Shown: positions 18,022-26,676 of the stretch, in pieces
How positions within the stretch are numbered: position 1 is the first letter of the stretch
Layout: every line of letters begins with the position of its first letter
Assembly: GCF_014322795.1 (NCBI RefSeq)
Contig: NZ_JAASTT010000005.1
Coordinates: 1-64,000, forward strand
Direction: 5' to 3'
Length of the DNA stretch: 64,000 nucleotides
Origin: Paenilisteria portnoyi
GTDB lineage: Bacteria; Bacillota; Bacilli; Lactobacillales; Listeriaceae
Made by a program: the position numbers and the translations under genes
The notes under the pieces: model-generated
What the model saw: the letters and a program-made list of their open reading frames with translations, nothing else
Databases searched by the model: none
Told to the model about the DNA's origin: nothing

Positions 18022-18873
18022 TCAACCTTTTGTTCCGCCGGCAGTAAGTCCCGACACAAAATTCTTTTGCAAGAAGAAGAACAATAGACAAATCGGTAAA
18101 GCTGCCAAAATAGCTCCAGCCGCGAATAGTGCGACTTTTTGTTGTTGAGGATTCGCAATAAAACTTTGCAAACCAACTGCGATCGTCAAATTCTCTGGTG
18201 TACGTAATAGAAATTTGGCAAGTAAGAAATCACCAAATGGCCCCATAAACGCCCACAAAGCTTGAACCGCTATCATTGGTCGTACTAGTGGCAAGATAAT
18301 CTGACCGAAAATCCGGAAATGTCCTGCGCCATCAAGTTTGGCCGATTCATCCAAATCTCTCGGTACGGTATCAAAGTAACCTTTCATTAGCCAAATATTC
18401 ATAGGAATCCCACCACCGATATAAATCAGCGTTAAGAACCAGAATTGATCCAATGCGCCTAAGAGCATCGCTAATACGTAGAATGCTGTCAAAGCTGCCA
18501 TTGTTGGTACCATCTGAATAATCAAGAAGAAAATCAGACTATTTTTGCGCCCTTTAAAACGATAACGACTGTACGTATAGCCAGCAATAGTCACGATAGC
18601 AACCTGAAAAATCATCGTTGTAACCGCAATAATCAGTGTATTACGGTACCAATCTAAATACAAGGTGTCATTGAACAGTCTCGCGAAATTATCGAGCGTC
18701 CAGCTGTCGCTCCACTCCAACGTAAAGGCCGCGATATTCCCTGGTTTAAAGGCTGATGATGCTGTAATTAAAATAGGATATAAAATCACGATAGATAAAG
18801 CTAACAAGAATAAATACGTAAAGAATTTTGTCAGGAAATTAGTTGTTCGTTGATCTTTCAAAAATGACTTCAT
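18022..18873 (-). CDS. Maltodextrin ABC transporter permease, MalG type
   Basis: This 283-residue inner permease has six predicted helices and the EAA-type loop for the ATPase, visible as [20 protein letters not shown] (about 180-200). It pairs with the MalF-type permease encoded immediately upstream (1-nt gap). No ATPase gene is in the cluster; in Bacillus and Listeria a shared MsmX-type ATPase encoded elsewhere serves such systems. Confidence 0.93.
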   Translation of the reverse strand: MKSFLKDQRTTNFLTKFFTYLFLLALSIVILYPILITASSAFKPGNIAAFTLEWSDSWTLDNFARLFNDTLYLDWYRNTLIIAVTTMIFQVAIVTIAGYTYSRYRFKGRKNSLIFFLIIQMVPTMAALTAFYVLAMLLGALDQFWFLTLIYIGGGIPMNIWLMKGYFDTVPRDLDESAKLDGAGHFRIFGQIILPLVRPMIAVQALWAFMGPFGDFLLAKFLLRTPENLTIAVGLQSFIANPQQQKVALFAAGAILAALPICLLFFFLQKNFVSGLTAGGTKG

Positions 18874-18874
18874 C

Positions 18875-20179
18875 CTACATCATCCCTTCATTACCAAAGG
18901 CATTAGTTTTCTTAAACGCAATCATCGATACAGAAATAACAACGATCGATATGAGTAGCGTAACTGCGGCTGCAACCGCATATTGTGGCGACGTCCCAGT
19001 CGTTAATTTGTAAATCCATGAAATAAGAATATCCGTCGAACCCGCACCTGCGCCGACACTTCCTGGTCCACCTTCATTAAATAGATAAATGATGGAGAAG
19101 TTATTGAAGTTAAATGTATACTGCGTGATAAATACGGGAGCTGTAACGAATAAAATCATTGGCATTGTAATTTTGCGGAATCGAGAAATCGCACTTGCAC
19201 CGTCAATTTTCGCCGCCTCATATAATTCACCTGGGATAGCTTGCAACACACCAGTTACCATGACGTAAATATATGGGAATCCCAACCAACCTTGAATCGA
19301 TATCAACGCGATCTTAGTCCAGAACGGGTCTGTTTTCCAAGCAAGCGACGGAATATCAACAAACGGTAAATGGTTTAAAAGTGGAATAACTTGCATATTG
19401 ATAGCACCGATACTGTCATTAAACATGTTCGAAAAACTCATGATTGTAATGAAAGCTGGTACCGCCCATGGAAGTAAGAAAATAACTCCAAAAAGACGTT
19501 TTCCTTTAATAAAGCTCTGATTGGCAACAACCGCCGTAAACACTCCGATCACAATTTGTAATGTCGTGGCACAAATCGTCCACACCAACGTCCAAGAAAA
19601 TACGCTTAAGAATGTATCGCGATAAGAGCTAAGGAAGAAGATACTGAAGAAGTTCTTAAAGCCCACCCAATCAATCAGATTTGCTGGTGGAATGTGATAA
19701 AAATCGTAGTTTGTAAAAGCCATAAATAGCGTAACTAATACCGGGAAAATAATAACAAATGTCATTACAAGATATGCTGGTAGCGTGAAAAGATACGGGA
19801 AACCTTTCTCTACCATATTTTTAAGTATATCGATCGTTTTCGTATTAACCGTTTCTCCTAAATTCCACGTTATCGCTACACGTCTCGCATCGAATATATT
19901 AATAATATAAAAACCGATAAAAAGCACCGTAACAATCAATTGAAGCGTTCCCTCAATCATCAGGAATAACGAGTGATCCACGCCAGGCACAGAGCCAAGT
20001 GTAATTAGACCAATAAATGCATTAATACCAACTGCGATAAATTCAATAACAAAAGCAATAAATACGGCGATAAACACAATACCTTTAAAAATTTGCCCAT
20101 TATAAAATTGACCCAGTCCTGGAATGATCGATAACAGCGTCGCCTTACGAACATTTTTTATTGGTTGTTCTTTATCCAT
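18875..20179 (-). CDS. Maltodextrin ABC transporter permease, MalF type
   Basis: The 434-residue permease has an extended N-terminal region with two or three helices, typical of MdxF/MalF proteins of Gram-positives, before the conserved six-helix core. The EAA loop is visible as [20 protein letters not shown] (about 325-345). It forms the channel with the MalG-type protein. It begins 107 nt after the binding-protein gene, and the gap holds a long hairpin at 20215-20276. Confidence 0.93.
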   Translation of the reverse strand: MDKEQPIKNVRKATLLSIIPGLGQFYNGQIFKGIVFIAVFIAFVIEFIAVGINAFIGLITLGSVPGVDHSLFLMIEGTLQLIVTVLFIGFYIINIFDARRVAITWNLGETVNTKTIDILKNMVEKGFPYLFTLPAYLVMTFVIIFPVLVTLFMAFTNYDFYHIPPANLIDWVGFKNFFSIFFLSSYRDTFLSVFSWTLVWTICATTLQIVIGVFTAVVANQSFIKGKRLFGVIFLLPWAVPAFITIMSFSNMFNDSIGAINMQVIPLLNHLPFVDIPSLAWKTDPFWTKIALISIQGWLGFPYIYVMVTGVLQAIPGELYEAAKIDGASAISRFRKITMPMILFVTAPVFITQYTFNFNNFSIIYLFNEGGPGSVGAGAGSTDILISWIYKLTTGTSPQYAVAAAVTLLISIVVISVSMIAFKKTNAFGNEGMM

Positions 20180-20214
20180 CGTGTTATCCCCATTTCTACC
20201 TTTTATTTATGTAA

Positions 20215-20276
20215 GTTTAGGAAGACTTTCAGAGTGTCAACACAAAATCATCGTTGGCACTCCGAAACTCCCAAAC
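20215..20276 (-). other. Intercistronic hairpin between binding-protein and permease genes
   Basis: The arms at 20215-20241 and 20253-20276 form a long imperfect stem with a perfect core GTTGNCACTC-type pairing and an 11-nt loop. The minus strand beyond it is not U-rich, so it probably acts as a 3' stabiliser/partial attenuator that keeps the binding protein in excess over the permeases, as seen in other maltose operons. Confidence 0.65.
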
Positions 20277-20286
20277 TCGTTCTTAT

Positions 20287-21552
20287 TTATTTTTGATATT
20301 TTTGATCGATATTGTCAGAGATTACTTTCACAGCATCATTTGCCGACTCTTTTGGTGTTTTATTACCAGAAGCCGCGTCAAACATCAAGTTCTCCGCACC
20401 AGTCCAAACCTCAGCCATTTCTGGAATGTTTGGCATTGGTTGTGCATTCACGTATTGTGCAATAACAGCCGTTGATAATTCATCTTTCTTAGCCGCTGCA
20501 GCATCACGTGATTCATGATTTGCTGGTACTTCATTTGTCATTTCATATAATGTATTTTGGTTGTCCGTATTTGTTAAATAATCCACCCATTTTTGAGCGA
20601 TATCTTTATTCTTAGAGTAGTTTGAGATAACCCAACCTTTACCACCAGCGAATGGAGAGTAAGGTTTACCATTATCAAGTGTCGGAATTTCTGCCACACC
20701 ATAGTTTAGTTTTGCGTCTTTATAGCTTGCCGCTGACCAAGGCCCACCAATAATCGCGCCTGCTTTACCTTTTACAAATTGATCTTGGATAAAGTCATCG
20801 GCACTCTTATTGTCTTGCATTCCTTTTGGCCAATAAGTTTGGAACCATTTCGTAGCATATGTGATTCCTTCGATCGAACCTTCATTGTTCAGTCCGATAT
20901 CTTTTGGATTCGTACCATTATCGCCAAATACATAGCCACCATAACCAGCTAATAGACCATATGAGAAGTAGAAATCCGTCCACTTAGCAAGGAAAGCGGT
21001 TGATTTCCCTTTTTCAGTTGCAAAATTAAAACGTGGATCTTTTGTTAACGCCTCTAATTCTTTAAACGTAGTTGGTGCTTTGTCTAATAAATCTTTATTG
21101 TAATACAGCACAAGCGTTTCGATAATTGCTGGTGCGCCGTAAACTTTATTGTCAATCGTCACTTGCTTCACGTCATTATCGTCAAGTTGATCTTTATTTC
21201 CCAATTTCACTTCGGCTAAATGTCCTTGTTGTCCAAGGCTACCAATTCTGTCATACGCTGACATCATTACGTCTGGCGCTGTACCTGCTGGACCATCTAG
21301 TGGCAATGCTTCCAGTGTTTCAAACATATCTTTTTTTACTACTTTAATAGTTACATCATTATCTTTTTCAAATTTAGATTTGATTTTGTCAATATATTTT
21401 GCATAGCCTTCATCCACGGAAACCGTTAATGTTTTTTTGCCATCGCTACCTGAAATGCTATCTTTAGATGAACTTCCGCTACCACATGCTGCTAAACTTG
21501 CTACTATTACCAAAACCATTGCTAATAAGCTAAACTTTTTGAATGAACTCAT
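20287..21552 (-). CDS. Maltodextrin-binding lipoprotein
   Basis: This 421-residue extracellular solute-binding protein of family 1 has a lipoprotein signal with lipobox L-A-A-C (about residues 20-23), followed by a Ser/Gly linker. The mature two-lobed domain includes the conserved KAGAIIGGPWSAASY segment near 270. It captures maltodextrins and delivers them to the two permeases downstream. The gene leads the transporter operon; a cre-like site and a 12-bp operator-like palindrome lie upstream at 21697-21736. Confidence 0.93.
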   Translation of the reverse strand: MSSFKKFSLLAMVLVIVASLAACGSGSSSKDSISGSDGKKTLTVSVDEGYAKYIDKIKSKFEKDNDVTIKVVKKDMFETLEALPLDGPAGTAPDVMMSAYDRIGSLGQQGHLAEVKLGNKDQLDDNDVKQVTIDNKVYGAPAIIETLVLYYNKDLLDKAPTTFKELEALTKDPRFNFATEKGKSTAFLAKWTDFYFSYGLLAGYGGYVFGDNGTNPKDIGLNNEGSIEGITYATKWFQTYWPKGMQDNKSADDFIQDQFVKGKAGAIIGGPWSAASYKDAKLNYGVAEIPTLDNGKPYSPFAGGKGWVISNYSKNKDIAQKWVDYLTNTDNQNTLYEMTNEVPANHESRDAAAAKKDELSTAVIAQYVNAQPMPNIPEMAEVWTGAENLMFDAASGNKTPKESANDAVKVISDNIDQKYQK

Positions 21553-21696
21553 TACCTTTTTTCCTCCTCTTTTGAAAAATTCCTGCGCATCCCCTTAAAA
21601 ATTATGTTTTGCGCTCTCCTTTTCCACACCCTAATTTTTATTCTTGGTAAAGCATTGTGAAACAGGTTAACCTCTGACGCTATTATAGGCTGATAA

Positions 21697-21710
21697 CGAA
21701 AACGTTTTCA
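21697..21710 (-). promoter_or_regulatory. cre site upstream of the maltodextrin-binding protein gene
   Basis: Minus-strand TGAAAACGTTTTCG matches the CcpA cre consensus TGWAARCGYTWNCW at 13 of 14 positions. Its centre, GAAAACGTTTTC, is a perfect palindrome. Confidence 0.75.
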
Positions 21711-21722
21711 AGGTATATTTTC

Positions 21723-21738
21723 GTGTTACCGATAACAA
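21723..21738 (-). promoter_or_regulatory. Predicted MalR operator upstream of the transporter operon
   Basis: GTTACCGATAAC at 21725-21736 (minus strand GTTATCGGTAAC) occurs again upstream of the GH13 gene at 23672-23683, with flanks conserved as CTTGTTATCGGTAACA. A near-palindrome with a central CG shared by two promoters of the regulon fits a LacI-family repressor site. Confidence 0.75.
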
Positions 21739-21823
21739 GATTATTGTTACGCTTAAAACGAGGGCTATCTGCATGAAATTCCCTTACATCCCACACATAT
21801 AGCCAAATTTCATTGGTACCCTC

Positions 21824-23599
21824 TTAATCTTCTAAAATAGTAAAGGCTTTTGCCGCAACTTCTATGTTTTTAGCATCCTCATTCAGCCAAACATTTCGAG
21901 CTTCATTCTTGATTCCTACATCCGCTTTTTGAATCGATTTCGCTTCATTACCTTGGTTAAAGATAAACGTCAATCGCTTGTGGCCTAACGTTCTTGAAAA
22001 AGCAACCAATCGATTTTCATCATCAACAATATGCCAAACTAAATCGCCGTACGTCAACGTTTTCTGGTTCGTTTTGCGGAACGCTATTAATTTTTTCATG
22101 AAAGCTAGCATCTCTTTATCTTGCTTCGTTTCATCCCATTCCATACATTTACGGCATAGTGGGTCGTCCGCACCGTCCATACCAATCTCCGTACCATAAT
22201 AAATACAAGGAGAGCCTGTGTGGGCAAACATGAAAGCAAGCGCTAACTTAGCCTTCTCTTTATCGCCTTCACAGCGAGTCAATAAGCGCGCCGTATCATG
22301 AGAATCAAGCATATTAAACATGACATGATTCACTTGCTCTTGATAGCGCATCAACTGCTCACTTATCCCCGAAACCATTTTCGTCGGCTTGATTCGCTCC
22401 TCCACAAAATTCTCAATAATCGTTTGCGTGAATGGATAGTTCATCACAGAATCGAATTCGTCGCCAAGTAACCATAACCACGAGTCATGCCAAATTTCAC
22501 CGAGAATGTAAATATCCTCTTTTTCTGCACGTACCGCCTGATTGAACTGCTTCCAAAACGCATGATCAACTTCATTCGCAACATCCAGACGCCAACCATC
22601 AATATCAAATTCCCGAACCCAATAAGTCGCGATATCCAATAAATATTTTTGAACCTCAGGATTTGCTGTGTTCAATTTTGGCATATGCATCGTATAAGCA
22701 AACGTATCAAACGAGAGCGTATTCTTCCCTTCAATATTCCCATTCTCACCCGGTGTCACAGGGAATGAATGAATGTGGAACCAATCAACAAATTTCGATT
22801 TCTCACCGTTTTTCAGTACATCTTGCCATTCTGGAGACTTGTCCCCAATGTGATTGAAAACCGCATCCAGCATGATTTTAATGCCACGTTTATGCGCTTC
22901 TTGCACCAATTTGCGGAACGTCTCTTTATCTCCAAAATGCGGATCGATTTCAAAATAATTAAGCGTATCATATTTATGATTCGTCGATGCCTCAAAAACT
23001 GGCGTTAAGTAGATTCCGTTGATACCAAGCTCCACCAGATAATCCAAGTGACCAATAATTCCCGCAATATCTCCACCAAAAAAATCATCCCGCCCAGGAT
23101 CTTTGCTTCCCCAAGGTAACACATTCGCTGGTGAAAGTTCCGGATTTCCATTATCAAATCGCTCTGGGAAAATCTGATACCAGATCGTTTCTTTCACCCA
23201 TTCAGGTGCCTTAAAAACCTCTGTTTCATGTAAAAACGGGAATTTGAAATAATAATCCATAATAGCACGGTTATCAGGCGTATTATCGTAAAAACCACGC
23301 CCACCATAAAAAACGTCCTCTCCAACCGTATCTGTTAGAACAAAGCCATATTGTAATCTACGTTGCTCAGGTTTTATAGCAACAAGCCAATAATCATGCT
23401 CTTTTGTCGTCGCAACTTTTCGAAGCGATGTTTCCTCAGATGCCCAACCAGTCGTTGTTTGCAAATAAGGATCCGCGGCGATTAATACCACCTCTTTGAT
23501 ATCATCTCGTTTGCTTCTAATCTTGATATGTAACGTTTGTGAATCATAGCCGTATGCATAAGAACTGAACGGTTGATGATAAATTGCTGCTTTTTCCAT
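21824..23599 (-). CDS. GH13 maltogenic amylase/neopullulanase/cyclomaltodextrinase
   Basis: This 591-residue cytosolic enzyme degrades imported maltodextrins or cyclodextrins. An N-terminal beta-sandwich domain (about 1-120, CBM34-like) is followed by the GH13 barrel: region II DGWRLDVANEVD (nucleophile Asp), region III ILGEIWHD (acid Glu) and region IV MLDSHDTAR (Asp). The MPKLNTANPEVQKYL segment is typical of subfamily 20. It is preceded by a cre site and a MalR-like operator (23644-23683) and is transcribed separately from the LacI gene upstream. Confidence 0.93.
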   Translation of the reverse strand: MEKAAIYHQPFSSYAYGYDSQTLHIKIRSKRDDIKEVVLIAADPYLQTTTGWASEETSLRKVATTKEHDYWLVAIKPEQRRLQYGFVLTDTVGEDVFYGGRGFYDNTPDNRAIMDYYFKFPFLHETEVFKAPEWVKETIWYQIFPERFDNGNPELSPANVLPWGSKDPGRDDFFGGDIAGIIGHLDYLVELGINGIYLTPVFEASTNHKYDTLNYFEIDPHFGDKETFRKLVQEAHKRGIKIMLDAVFNHIGDKSPEWQDVLKNGEKSKFVDWFHIHSFPVTPGENGNIEGKNTLSFDTFAYTMHMPKLNTANPEVQKYLLDIATYWVREFDIDGWRLDVANEVDHAFWKQFNQAVRAEKEDIYILGEIWHDSWLWLLGDEFDSVMNYPFTQTIIENFVEERIKPTKMVSGISEQLMRYQEQVNHVMFNMLDSHDTARLLTRCEGDKEKAKLALAFMFAHTGSPCIYYGTEIGMDGADDPLCRKCMEWDETKQDKEMLAFMKKLIAFRKTNQKTLTYGDLVWHIVDDENRLVAFSRTLGHKRLTFIFNQGNEAKSIQKADVGIKNEARNVWLNEDAKNIEVAAKAFTILED

Positions 23600-23643
23600 A
23601 ACAAAAAACCTCCTTTAATATCTACCTCCAAGTTAGCACGCTT

Positions 23644-23657
23644 TGAAAACACTTACA
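23644..23657 (+). promoter_or_regulatory. cre site upstream of the GH13 gene
   Basis: TGAAAACACTTACA matches the cre consensus at 13 of 14 positions. It lies about 45 bp before the start codon, a position suited to repression by CcpA. Confidence 0.7.
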
Positions 23658-23669
23658 ATCAATTTTTGC

Positions 23670-23685
23670 TTGTTATCGGTAACAG
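23670..23685 (+). promoter_or_regulatory. Predicted MalR operator upstream of the GH13 gene
   Basis: CTTGTTATCGGTAACA carries the same 12-bp core, GTTATCGGTAAC, as the site at 21725-21736. It occurs directly downstream of the LacI-family gene and upstream of the amylase gene. Confidence 0.75.
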
Positions 23686-23820
23686 AATGAAAGGCGAGGT
23701 GCCCCGTCAGAATTCCTAATGTGAAAAGCACGAATGCTCCCATTTATATTGACATTCCAATCCCAAGACATTAGCTAAAAAGAAATCAGTTTCGTTACAT
23801 TCAAAAAAACTATTTGTCCC

Positions 23821-24786
23821 CTAATCCCTTCCAATCACTGTTGATCCTCTAATAATCAACTCCGGTGGGAACAAGATTGATCCCTGTTTCGCGCCACCCT
23901 CATTAATTTTCTTCAATAATAATTGGGCACACGTTTCCCCCATCTCAATCACCGGCGAGCGAACGGTCGTTATTTTTGGCGAGGAAATTCTATCTAAGAA
24001 AACACCATCGAATCCTGTTACTGCAACGTCTTCTCCAAATCGCTTGTGTAGCGACATCGCAGCTCGAACGACACCTACAGCCATACGATCTGACGCACAA
24101 ATGACAGCTATCGGTTCCTTCACCTTACTCAAAATATCTAGCGCTTTCTTCTCTGCTACCCGTGAACTATTTTTCATGAAATAACTCTCTTCTGTCAAAT
24201 CATGCTCCTTCATCACTTCCGAATATCCTGTGAGCCTAGAACGCATGAACTCTTCCTCTAACAAATTGATGCCAAAAAAAATAATATGACGAAAACCGAC
24301 TTCATACACATGCTTCGTCGCAAGCTCAGCACCTAGTCGATTATCCACATCAATCGCGTCTAAGTCACGCCTATTCTCCCCATAGGCAATCACTGGTTTT
24401 TCCAAGCCAGACATTACTTTCTCAATTTCACGATCACGCATTCCTGTAACAATTAGCCCATCATAGGCGCCAATATTTTTAGACTTCTGTGTCACTAATT
24501 GTAGTGAATAAGAATGCTTATCCAACTCACGACTTATTCCCGTTAGTAAATTCATATAGTAAGGCTCCACCGTATCAATTTCCTCTAAAATGAGGAATTT
24601 AACAACCTGTGTTCGATTTTGCACGAGTGCTCTAGCTGCATTATTTGGAACATATTCCAATTCTTCCATCGACATGTATACTAATTGTTTCAGTTCATCA
24701 GAAACCTGATCCGGATGATTAATAACACGCGATACAGTCATCTTAGAAACATTTGCTTTTTTCGCAACATCAGCTAATGTAGCCAT
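23821..24786 (-). CDS. malR: LacI-family repressor of maltodextrin genes
   Basis: This 321-residue regulator has an N-terminal LacI helix-turn-helix (ATLADVAKKANVSKMTVSRVI) with hinge helix ARALVQNRT, and a periplasmic-binding-like sensor domain. It lies next to the maltodextrin genes, and two identical CTTGTTATCGGTAACA sites upstream of the GH13 and binding-protein genes are its likely operators. The MalR name rests on context. Confidence 0.88.
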   Translation of the reverse strand: MATLADVAKKANVSKMTVSRVINHPDQVSDELKQLVYMSMEELEYVPNNAARALVQNRTQVVKFLILEEIDTVEPYYMNLLTGISRELDKHSYSLQLVTQKSKNIGAYDGLIVTGMRDREIEKVMSGLEKPVIAYGENRRDLDAIDVDNRLGAELATKHVYEVGFRHIIFFGINLLEEEFMRSRLTGYSEVMKEHDLTEESYFMKNSSRVAEKKALDILSKVKEPIAVICASDRMAVGVVRAAMSLHKRFGEDVAVTGFDGVFLDRISSPKITTVRSPVIEMGETCAQLLLKKINEGGAKQGSILFPPELIIRGSTVIGRD

Positions 24787-24892
24787 CCATATCCTCCCTT
24801 ACTACTTCTTCTCCACTCAATTGTAGCAGGTTTTTTATAAAAAGGTAGTGTTTTAATTTTCAATAATTCCGCTTAAAAAGCAATTCTAGCCA

Positions 24893-24926
24893 CAAAAAAA
24901 GCACCTCCCTATAGGAAAAATGCTTA
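24893..24926 (-). terminator. Terminator after small membrane protein gene
   Basis: On the minus strand AAGCA...TGCTT closes a stem extended by G-U pairs around TCCTATAGGGA, followed by TTTTTTT. Confidence 0.75.
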
Positions 24927-24939
24927 GAATGTATGTAAT

Positions 24940-25182
24940 CTATCTTTTTGGTACCGTTATAACTTTTTTTACAGTGCGATGTTCCTTCCAGTTGTGAAAG
25001 AAGCTTACACACCATTTAATTCCAATCACAAGCCAGCCACACACAGTACCAGTCAGAATCGCAATTAGCCCCACAATGAGAAAGCCAGTAACAGGAGAAA
25101 CAAGACCACTAATAGCAGCAATACCAAGAATAAATACAACAATCATCGGAATAACAAAATACCGTACCTCATGATCCCCCAC
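24940..25182 (-). CDS. Small two-helix membrane protein
   Basis: This 80-residue protein has two or three hydrophobic segments (YFVIPMIVVFILGIAAISGL and FLIVGLIAILTGTVCGWLVIG) and a basic C-terminal tail. Its position between the maltodextrin regulator and the KimA-type transporter matches a conserved hypothetical gene of Listeria. AGGAGCG precedes the start codon. Function unknown. Confidence 0.75.
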   Translation of the reverse strand: MGDHEVRYFVIPMIVVFILGIAAISGLVSPVTGFLIVGLIAILTGTVCGWLVIGIKWCVSFFHNWKEHRTVKKVITVPKR

Positions 25183-25415
25183 ATCAAGCGCTCCTTTGCA
25201 AACATAATACTGTAACTAGACTTTTGTACCTAAATCTTAGTTCCAGTATACTCCCAAAAATCACTTTTTTCAATACGTACAGCGCTTACATTTACAGTGT
25301 TCTTAAAAATTTAATTCCCCGCTCACTCATTGGTATCACTCATTTCTATCTAAATAAGCTTACTTTTTTACACAAAAGAAATATTTGTCTACAAATTGTA
25401 ATACTTATTTCAGCT

Positions 25416-26315
25416 TCAAAAGTGGTCTATCTGCATATTTTTTACTTGGAAATACTCTTCTAAAAGAGATACGACGAACTGTGATGTTTTATTTTTATCA
25501 TCATTTAGTGGATTTATCCCAACAAAAGTCATGGCATCAATTTTATCACTTAACGCCAAATTTTTCATAAAGTAACGAATTTCTCGCCAATAGATTCCGC
25601 CTTGAGAGATAAAATCCGTTCCCGGCGTAAATTCAGGATCAATGGCATCTACGTCTAAAACTAGATGAACATTTCCATCCTGCTTAGCCAACCACTGAAT
25701 AATTTCATCTGTTACCATCGCAAATCCCATTCGATCTATTGTTGTCATCTCGTAATGAAGAATCCCTTCTTCCTCAATCACCCTGAATTCATCGTAATCA
25801 ATCCGCCTTGTGCCAACAATACAAACGTTATCCCCAGATACAAAACGATGATTCATAATAGTTCCAAGCTCTGCAGGCCCTCTCCCAATAACAGTTGCCA
25901 TCACATTATGACATAAATTATCTTGCTTTAACTCTCGTCCCATATCTGCATGCGCATTCACCCAAATAACCGTCTGCTCTATCTCCTTATCTTCCATACC
26001 AGCGATGGAACCCAGTGATATCAGTTGATCCCCGCCAAACACAATCGGTATGCCTCCCTCTACTTTCATATCCATGACAATCTCTCTCAGCTCTTTCAAT
26101 TTATATGTAATCGCTTTCAAATCCTTTGATTTCAAAATTGCCTCTTGTTCCATATCCGTGAAGAAAGCCATATTGTGATAATCTTTAACCACATCCACCA
26201 GCTTTTCTAACATGCTTATAACACCCGTATACCTCATTGCATATGGCGCTAATGCTACTCCTTGCCGCTCCTCATGAAACATCCAAGGTACACCGAGGAT
26301 CCCGATTTTCTTCAT
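25416..26315 (-). CDS. Arginase-fold protein with altered metal ligands
   Basis: The 299-residue protein has the ureohydrolase (arginase/agmatinase/formiminoglutamase) fold pattern. The usual GGDHS motif reads GGDQLISLG (His to Gln), the DAHAD motif reads NAHAD (first Asp to Asn), and the SxDxDxxDP motif reads LDVDAIDPEFTPG, which keeps both Asp residues. Two of the six conserved manganese ligands are therefore replaced, so classic arginase activity is doubtful and it may be a single-metal enzyme or a non-catalytic relative. The ATG at 26313-26315 follows AGGTGG by 6 nt; an in-frame ATG at 26324 is the alternative. It stands alone after a 360-bp gap. Confidence 0.8.
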   Translation of the reverse strand: MKKIGILGVPWMFHEERQGVALAPYAMRYTGVISMLEKLVDVVKDYHNMAFFTDMEQEAILKSKDLKAITYKLKELREIVMDMKVEGGIPIVFGGDQLISLGSIAGMEDKEIEQTVIWVNAHADMGRELKQDNLCHNVMATVIGRGPAELGTIMNHRFVSGDNVCIVGTRRIDYDEFRVIEEEGILHYEMTTIDRMGFAMVTDEIIQWLAKQDGNVHLVLDVDAIDPEFTPGTDFISQGGIYWREIRYFMKNLALSDKIDAMTFVGINPLNDDKNKTSQFVVSLLEEYFQVKNMQIDHF

Positions 26316-26676
26316 CCCATCCACCTACTCTACCTATTATTACCTTACATTCTATCATAAGTACTGCCTTTTCAAAAATATAAAACTTTTTATTTCTAGT
26401 TAAATTTGTATTTTAGCAATCATTTACGCCCTGAAAAGACGTTTTTCTTCTTAGACTAAAAGGCGATTTCACTCTGAAAAATGGCTTCAAATTGCTTTTT
26501 TACTGCTTTTACACTCGCCAATTTATTTGTTAGGATGATGTTAGTCCTCCTGTACAAGCTTTCTGTATAGTAGCGAATTGTTAAGAATAGGCGAAGAGAT
26601 GACACGCTCCCCCCTTTTATCCCTAGGAGTTCCCCCAGAATTTTATAGGTTTAATCGTGGCATCTCTTTGCCATTT
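26316..26676. other. Gap between kimA and the arginase-like gene, with a long hairpin
   Basis: The arms at 26584-26606 and 26656-26683 pair in two blocks (7 bp, then 16 positions with one mismatch and one G-U) around a 49-nt centre rich in C and G runs. The right arm includes the kimA stop codon at 26677. No U-run follows on either strand. About 26320-26580 is AT-rich with no gene seen. Confidence 0.5.
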
